Source: Ophiura sarsii
Taxonomy: Eukaryota; Echinodermata; Ophiuroidea; Amphilepidida; Ophiuridae
DNA length: 64,000 nt
Direction of reading: 5' to 3'
Assembly: GCA_035610835.1 (NCBI GenBank)
Contig: CM069455.1
Span: 50,006,955 to 50,070,954 of the forward strand
Shown: positions 45,501 to 54,500 of the stretch, piece by piece
Position numbering within the stretch: position 1 is the stretch's first letter
Layout: every line of letters begins with the position of its first letter
The notes under the pieces: generated by a model
What the model was told of the DNA's origin: nothing
Database searches by the model: none
What the model saw: the letters and a program-made list of their open reading frames with translations, nothing else
Program-made: the position numbers and the translations under genes

Positions 45501-48500
45501 CGGGTATGGTACACACACAGTCATGCAGGTAAACCAGCGTATCGGGGTCAAATGGTTAAAGGGGCATTGAGAGATACGTATAGGAGTGCGCCCTCAATTA
45601 TCCTGGAAATCAGTTTGTTTGCATCAAAGTAAAACTTAGGCATATACTTACTACCATCTGAAACAGTTTACCAACATTCGCCATTATCATATAAAATTTC
45701 ATGATTTTCTTAGTTTCGATATGATCATATCGAAACTCAGGTGCTGAATTCGGAAGTTATGCATCGTTTTACTCACGGACTTTCGCGGCAAATCTCAACC
45801 CGGAAGCTTGAACTTTCTTAGCTCCAATAACTTACCTTCCACTCGCTTCATCCAATGTCCACACATCCAAAACCTTCCAACGAGATCTGGTAATAACAGC
45901 ACCCTCTCCAGGCTTAACCCCGCCAATGGTGTAGTAGATAGGAGCAACCTCTGTGTCATTCGTTAGTCGTGCTAAGGCTTCATCGTAGGTGGATGCCTCG
46001 TTAAGTGCCTGTTGATGGTGAATGGGTGAATCTTATTATTATTCATTCATTTAACCCTAACTCTAACCCCCACTTTTTCAGAATTTTTTCTTCAACGTGG
46101 AAAATCGACCAAAATATCCCCCGACCCTCTGATTTTTATTTTTATTTTTTTTGTTGAAATTTTTTGAAAATTTACTGCACAAAAACACGTTTTAAAGAGA
46201 GGGGTTTTTTTTCATTGTTTTTTTTAAACAAGCAGATACTACTCAAAAAACATCTTTCTTTATTGTTATGTGCTTCTTTTAATTTTTTTTGTTTTTTTTT
46301 CAATTTTTTTTTTTCAATTGTTTTTTTCAATTTTTTTTTTTAAAAAAAATAAATAAAAAAAATACGACCCTAGATTTCCGAAAATTCGGGTCGGTCAGAA
46401 AGGGCAAGTCAACTCTTTTTCTTTTTTTTGCCAAAATACGACCCTAGATTTCCAAAAATTCGGGTCGGTCAGAAAGGGCAAGTCAACTCTTTTTTTTTTT
46501 TTTGCCTAACCTATAAGATATTTTAGTTTCATGGCTATAAATTTTATTTGACAAAAATTGCATTTCTAGGGAAAATTCACAGATAGAGAAATTCCATTTA
46601 AAAGATCACATAATATACCTTTAATCTGTAGTTTAATCATTTTCAAATCGCCGAGATTGCAGTTTTATGTCTCCTCAATGGCTTACCCAGAATGTGTGTG
46701 TCAGGAATGAACAACAATTGCCAATTTGCTGACAAAAGCATCATACCTTTACCGACCAAACAAATGTGCATGTAGCGCGTGAACATTTTGTATTTTACTC
46801 TAATTGTGGGAGAGATAGACAGGGTGAGCGTGCACTACCAGCACTTACAGTGTACACTCTTAATGTAAAAGGGTGAAAATAACTAAATCAATTTTGATTG
46901 AATTATTATGATTTAACTCAAATCGAGTGGGTTTTAGCTATAAAAGAGCAACAAAAAAAATATTCCATCAGAGTGACGTCCACTCACTACAGAGTGGCTC
47001 GAAAACACTGCTCTTTTACCGAGTGAATTGATCAGGAACGCTGAGATTACCGTAGAAGAGTGGCTCAATGAAAAGCATCACAGTGATGAAATTGTACAAA
47101 TAATAAATGGTGACTACATCTTCTAGGTATGCTGTTGTTCATAGCATAATAATAATTATGTAAAGATCAAATCTGAACCAGGTCATGGTAGATGCTCATA
47201 GAATGAATGATTTATCATTAGGCCTAGGCCAACAACAAAAAATTGTTATGTTGTCCTCGACCGCCCGCTCGTGATTTTAGGGCCGCTCCAATTTTTTTTT
47301 TTTTTTTTTCAGATTTTTTTTTCAGATTTTTTTCAGATTTTTTTTTAAACAGTTTAAATGGCATTAATATTAAATTAAGTGTTTATAACATATATGTGCG
47401 GCTCTTAGAGTGATTTTAACTTCTTGTTGGCTGAACTTTGAGCTTCTGCTGGTAAAAGAAGAAAAAAATTTTTTTTTTTTTTTTTTTTTGAAAATCCATC
47501 CGCCCGCCCGCCCGCCCGCCCGCCCGCCCGCCCGCCCGCCCGCCCGCCCGCCCGCCCGCCCCTCCTCTCTGAAAGCTGTTGAGGACAGACAACATAACAA
47601 AACAAAAACATTTGGCCCTACTGCAAGACATGCACAGCCAGATTACTGTAAAACACTCAATGCACAATTGGTTGTCTGTTAACGGTCATAGCGGTAGTGA
47701 CACCGTGCTGATGAAGAGTCTTACAAAATACTTCATAATCATAACTGTTTGCACAGTGAAATTTACAAACTGAACCGGTTGTTTATACATAATGCTCTGC
47801 GTGTACTGCATGATTGGTAAATCTGTGATTAGTTGTTTCGGTTATCAAAAACTTCCTTGACCCAATGGTATTTGGGGAGCTGCATTGAAAAATGGTGGAT
47901 GTTACAATCTAAGTGCGGATAGGTTTGCGCTAGAAATTGGCAGCACCCTAGATGATGCGACCTGATTCTGATGATTCACCAGCAGCGAAATTACAGCGCT
48001 TTGATCACTTTGGAAAGGCGCTATATAAATACTAATTATTATTATTAGTAGTAGTAGTAGGCCGTTAATTTAAGTGAGTCTATTTATCTAGCTCTGACAC
48101 ATAGCTCTATTACATTAAGCTTATTTATAGACTTGTGTAGGCCTATCATGAACTGTTTCCGATTTGATCTTTACATAATATGCTATGAACTACAGCCTAC
48201 CCAGAAGATGTACTCACCTAACATAGTAGCCTACATTCAACTCTAAAAGAGTGAAATTTCACTCTTACATAGAGCTAACTGAGTGACCAATCCTTTTAGA
48301 GTGAAGTTCACTCTCGAGAAAGAGTGATAAAATTCACTCTATGAGATATGAGAGTAAACAGGTCACTCTTTCCTAAGAGTACATTTTATTACTCTTTTTA
48401 CATTAAACAAATAGTTTTATTTCATCCTATTTATTGATTACTTACATCGCTAAGAACAAAGCTACACCAAGATACTGTTTTAATAATTACTTACATCTCT

Positions 48501-51500
48501 AAGAACAAAGCTACACCAAGATACTGTTTTAATAATTACTTACATCTCTAAGAACAAAGCTACACCAAGATACTGTTTTAATAATTACTTACATCTCTAA
48601 GAACAAAGCTACACCAAGATACTGTTTTAATAATTACTTACATCTCTAAGAACAAAGCTACACCAAGATACTGTTTTAATAATTACTTACATCTCTAAGA
48701 ACAAAGCTACACCAAGATACTGTTTTAATAATTACTTACATCTCTAAGAACAAAGCTACACCAAGATACTGTTTTAATAATTACTTACATCTCTAAGAAC
48801 AAAGCTACACCAAGATACTGTTTTAATAATTACTTACATCTCTAAGAACAAAGCTACACCAAGATACTGTTTTAATAATTACTTACATCTCTAAGAACAA
48901 AGCTACACCAAGATACTGTTTTAATAATTACTTACATCTCTAAGAACAAAGCTACACCAAGATACTGTTTTAATAATTACTTACATCTCTAAGAACAAAG
49001 CTACACCAAGATACTGTTTTAATAATTACTTACATCTCTAAGAACAAAGCTACACCAAGATACTGTTTTAATAATTACTTACATCTCTAAGAACAAAGCT
49101 ACACCAAGATACTGTTTTAATAATTACTTACATCTCTAAGAACAAAGCTACACCAAGATACTGTTTTAATAATTACTTACATCTCTAAGAACAAAGCTAC
49201 ACCAAGATACTGTTTTAATAATTACTTACATCTCTAAGAACAAAGCTACACCAAGATACTGTTTTAATAATTACTTACATCTCTAAGAACAAAGCTACAC
49301 CAAGATACTGTTTTAATAATTACTTACATCTCTAAGAACAAAGCTACACCAAGATACTCTCCTTGTAATAGCTGCAACTAAACCCATCATGATGTTCTGT
49401 GCTATGCTGCCGTGATCTTGATCTAATACATTGAAAAAGAAAAAAATTGAAAGTCACCCCCTATGGAAGACATTACCTTAACACTTTCCACGCGGCTATA
49501 GTTTTACCATTACAAAACAGATTTTTCAGAAACCTTTCCCAAAATTTCAAAGTCTATCTCAAGGATTATTGAACCAATACCAGGCATGTTTGTACTTATT
49601 TCAATGCATTTCTCATGGTGATTCCAAATATGGTAATGAAATTCAATAATTCTGACATTTTTGAAACATTTTGTGAACATTTGCAATGTCGTCTGCAGCC
49701 GCTTGCCGCGTGGAAAGTGTTAATCATCCCCACAGGGAGTGAATTTCAAATGGGGTTATTGCATGGGTGGCTCCATTTAAAATCTACACTCCCTGTGTGG
49801 ACAGTTAGGATCATATCTTCCATAGGGGAGGGTGGAATTCAACTGTAATAGCGCAAAGACATGTCTTTGAATAGCCAAAATTCATAAGAATTGAGTGGAT
49901 ACTTTTTAAGTTATGATAGTATAAACTGAGTAAGACTTAAAAGATAATGATTTGCTTTTGCTTTTCATTTCAACAACATCATGTGTAATTTCTTTGATTG
50001 ATAGAGTAACCACACTCCATCATCAACAGCTGTAATAAAAGTACATTTAAGGGGTGTGGACTCTCAGGTACAGCCTTCGTAAAACTGCCGTAACTTCTTC
50101 ATTATTCATTTAATCTATATAAAAGTATACATTTTCTTAAAGGAAAGGGTTCAATGAATCCAACCATGAAAATGAAATTGACCATTTTGGAAAAAATTAT
50201 AAAAAACATGTTTTTTGACCCATTTTAGGTTTATGCAAGATAACTCAAAATATATTTGTCAAATTTTGTCATACTAGTTTTTTCATAATCCTTATAAAAT
50301 TCCCTAGTATGCATATTTTTTTAAAATTATTATCTTATTCATTTTTTGAATTATAGAACAAAAAGTGCCAAAAAAACATGATTTTTTACCTCCAAAATCG
50401 TAAAAGTCACATTTTTGGTAAAAAATCAAGTTCGATATTTTTGGTCATTTTTCGCCTCGGGGAAAAAATTGTCTGAAAAAAGTGGGCGACAGGGTTAGGG
50501 TTAATTTTTGAAATTTCAGAAATGTTTCAAAAAATGTTTCAAAGTGTTAGATTATGGGCAGTGATTTCACCTATTTACACATTTTTTGAAAGTGTATTTT
50601 ATAAATTTGAAGAAAAATTGAAAACAAAATTGTTGTTTTGAAATCACTGAATGTAATACCTTTAATGACCACTGACCCCTTGGTACTGAACTGAACTGAT
50701 GGGCAGGCCAGTAACCAGGATTTTTCCTTGGGGCAAATTTGTTCAACATAAGTGGCCCTTTTTACCAGGGGGGGGGGGGGAGGAATTTTGCTAAAGTGGT
50801 CCTTTTATCAACATTGGCCTGGGATCTTTTTTCAACAAAAATGCATAAACAGCATTTTTTAGACCTTATGGGGGACATTTTGGGATTTGGGGCATCCCCC
50901 TCAACCAACCGCCACCCCACCCCAACCCCTGGCTACAGGCCTGCTGATGGATATGGTACTTACATCTTTGATTCAACGCTACTGTGAATGCGTTTGCTCT
51001 CTGTCCTGTGATTCCTCCTACATGACCGACCCAAGATGTTAACGTGTACACAGTCTATGGATGCAAGCAAAAATTGATGAGAGGGACACTATAGTAAGAT
51101 TGACATTGAATATCTGGGGGCCATACAAATACCTTGCTGTCAGCATGCATGCCCAAAGAATTTCTAGACACCCCCTAAGTCGTCAACAACAACAAAAAAA
51201 CGTACTACGGGCCCGACCGACCCATTTTTTAAAAAATTGGTGGGGAAAAAAATCACATGCAAATGAATACCGACCCAAATTTGTTGTTGCCTTGTCAAAA
51301 TGCGTAATATTATACTATTATTTTATTTTTATGGTCATTTTCAAGGGATAAATAGTTGTTTTGAATTTTTTTCTATAACTCCCTAACCCCACTGAATCTC
51401 ACTAAATCTCACTGCCAGAAACTATCGCTGCTGCTGCATTGCCTCGATGACGTCACCTACTGCAGGCATATGTGGGCACGGAGTTTGTGCCCGCATATGC

Positions 51501-54500
51501 GCTAGGGAGTTAGCTCAGTTGGTAGAGGGACAGACTTGGGTGTGGATGGTCCCGCGATCGAATCCCGGGGGTTGCTGGGTGATTTTTCGGGTTAAAAAAT
51601 GGCACTTTTTCCCCCTCCCCCCGATACGCACAAAAAACTAGCTTTACTGGTTAGGGTTAAAAAATGTCAATTTTTGATATGCTAACCCCACTGAATCTCA
51701 CTAATAAATCTCACTGCCAGAAACTATCTCCACGCGCGTGCTGCTGCATTGCCTCGATGACGTCACCTACCGCAGGCATATGTGGGCACGGAGTTTGTGC
51801 CCACATATGCGCTAGGGAGTTAGCTCAGTTGGTAGAGGGACAGACTTGAGTGCGGATGGTCCCGCGATCGAATCCCGGGGGGGTTCTGGGTGATTTTTCG
51901 GGTCAAAAAAATGGTACTTTTTCCCCCTTCCCCCCGATACGCACAAAAAACTAGCTTTACTGGTTAGGGTTAAACCACCCGACCAACCGACCCATCCTGA
52001 GAGGTCCGTTTGCACGTAGAACAGGGTTCCTTTTTTGTCACGTATTGCCTCTGAAGCCAAAGTTTGACCAATGTTTTTCTCCCCGATGTGAATATGTGAT
52101 CTGTAACAAAACCTCTGGGGGGGATGTGTCATTTCTAACCAGAAAACCTAACCAGCCAGAATCTGAGTAGGCCCAGCCCTATTTCACACCTTGGCTTAAA
52201 AACAGTAAAGTATCTCACTAGCAAACATTAAAATAGTCAAGACACATAAGATATAGAATGTTCAATGCTTTAATTGTATTCAATCATGGGCTCTAGTATT
52301 AGCCTTTCTCTTCTCAAGAATTCATAAACAATGTGCTCTAAGAAAGAGATCATATTTCATGTATATCAGTCACCATGGAATCGTGGATTTAATAAAGTGT
52401 GGGGGTGTAGCCTAAGCTTATTATAAAACGATCAACCGTCATTATTTGCTTTCATTATATTATTAAGCCTGGTTTATTTTATGTTTAGAGAACCTACAAA
52501 ACGCATAAAAGGAGTCTTTTTCACAAGAATAACAATCTCACAATCTGGGCTAAACCCAAATAGGCTAGCCTAGGGCCTACACGATTGTTTACGCAAATGA
52601 CATGACACGTCATTTACCAACAAAGGTTGTTTACCTAGATTATGTTTACGCACACATCATAAATCCAAGTGCCCTTTTCATTGACAACAATACTTAAAAT
52701 TCACCGCTGTTTTCACCTCGTATCTACAGCGAGCCATGACTCCTTTTACGTTCTCGAACGGTTATATTTGTTTACATATTTAATATTATTTATAATATTT
52801 ATTTCGTAAAGACTGAGCAGGATACTTGATAATAATAACGAGGGGGCATTTTACCTTACAATACATGGTTCGGCTCTTAAATTGGAGATCAGGTCAATTT
52901 AATGGCTAAGAATGAGATGCTTTCTAAACGTTCGTTCACATACCAAAGAAAGCTGCATCTCACGACGATGAACATCGTGGATTTGTGAAGAGAAAAAGAA
53001 TGTATAATCTTGACTTCATCCGATATAACCGGTCATTCAATACAGATATAACACCATGAAGCCAACAAGCTTTCACTAATGGGTCGCCTGCGACGGGTAA
53101 AGCACAGATATTTAGAAACAAGAATTATACTTTTAACATAGCCATTATCTCAACCAAACCTCCAATCAAGAACCACAGGTGCCCATAAGCAACCATTTAT
53201 GAGGAACCAATCTTACTTTACAAAACGGTCTTAAAACTACACCATAGTCAAGTTATGAAAGTCAAGTTAATTTATATTAATTATCATGATTTATAGTTTA
53301 GTAGCCAAATAATTGGCCGGCTGCCACGGCCTAAGCCGCGGCTAAAACATTGCAATGCAACGCTACATGTTGCTCACCTACGCACAAAACAAACCTGCAA
53401 GCTGTAGTGGTGAATACAAAAGTAGCAGACGGTTTAAAAAGTTAAGCCTAAAAGAAACACGACCGTCACACTTGACCGCCAGAACGAGAGTGAGCACTTG
53501 AACTTGACGTAATTACCGCCAGAGATCTCTGATTGGATTAAAGTGGGCAATTTAGATTGGTGTCTCGGGATTGGTTAGAAGCCTAATTAATTGATCTGCC
53601 GAAGGCCGGAAATGCATGTAATTGTGTATCAGATGGCAGAGATCGATCTTTGCCTAAATCAAGTAAATTATAATCAACAGCATTTAATTATGTCATATAT
53701 TTATGAATTATAATATAGGCCAAAAATCACTTTATTACAGATCTTCCAAAACATGCGTGAGTGCGTAACACATCAGATCATTGGAATATGCCCTGACCTC
53801 ACTGCATAGAGTACAAAATAATTACTTATCAATCGATGTTTTCACTCATAATTCTGCCATCCCTGGATTCAAAGAGCCTCTAATGGGGTCTAGGGGGGGG
53901 GGGGCAAAAGCTAGAATTTGATGACTCAGACACAACCCCTTTTTGTCTTTATGAATGTATGTTGGGTACAACAGTCAACAGCCCTTCTCTCACAGGCTGC
54001 AACAAATCAGCACCAATGATCCCCAGAATGTGCCATTAGGCCAACAACAAACAAAGTTGACTTGCCCTTTCAAAGCCAGAGCCTGGGTCGGACGGTCAGA
54101 TTTTTTTAAAAATTTAAACAGGAGATACTACACAAAAACAGGTTTAAAAATGTTGCCTTTTTTTTTTTATTGAATTTTTTTAAACAAGCAGATACTACTC
54201 AAAACACGTTTTCATCTTTCTTTATTGTTATGTGCTTCTATCAATTTTTTATTTTTTTATTTTTATTTTTTTTACTTTTTTTTAAAAACAAATAGCAACC
54301 CTAGATTTCCGAAAAATTGGGTCGGTTGGAAAGAGCAAGTCAACTTTGTTTTTTGGGGGGCCTTACCCCACTCTCCCTAAATAACTCACCTTCCCATTCC
54401 TTTGAAAATCAATAATAGCTGTCATATTGCGCAGCGTATCAGCAATATCTACGTTAAAATCTAGGTTCCTGGCGTGCCATATGGTTCCATCAGTTGCTTG

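Larger units (their letters stand above)
46852..48412. mobile_element. 1.6-kb foldback element with an inner MITE and LINE tail
   Basis: TTAATGTAAAAGGGTG at the left mirrors ACTCTTTTTACATTAA at the right. Inner arms also pair: TTCATAGCATAATAATAATT then TATGTAAAGATCAAATC (about 47140-47175) with 48158-48205. A second MITE (47225-47620) and a LINE tail (47995-48060) are inside. Confidence 0.65.

Noticed and set aside
47370..47682. Overlapping ORFs with (ARPP)n or (GGRA)n repeats
   Set aside because: They are translations of the CCCG microsatellite in a MITE and open in several frames on both strands.
48440..49360. Regular 49-bp repeats as a CRISPR array
   Set aside because: The whole unit is identical with no unique spacers, the genome is animal, and the unit is clearly the exon 4 end plus donor of gene 2.
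51503..51570. Functional tRNA gene
   Set aside because: A- and B-box-like words are present, but acceptor and anticodon stems do not fold, and the unit is duplicated as part of a longer SINE.
51651..51975. GGTTAGGGTTA as interstitial telomere repeat
   Set aside because: Only one and a half repeats, and always at the end of SINE or MITE copies.
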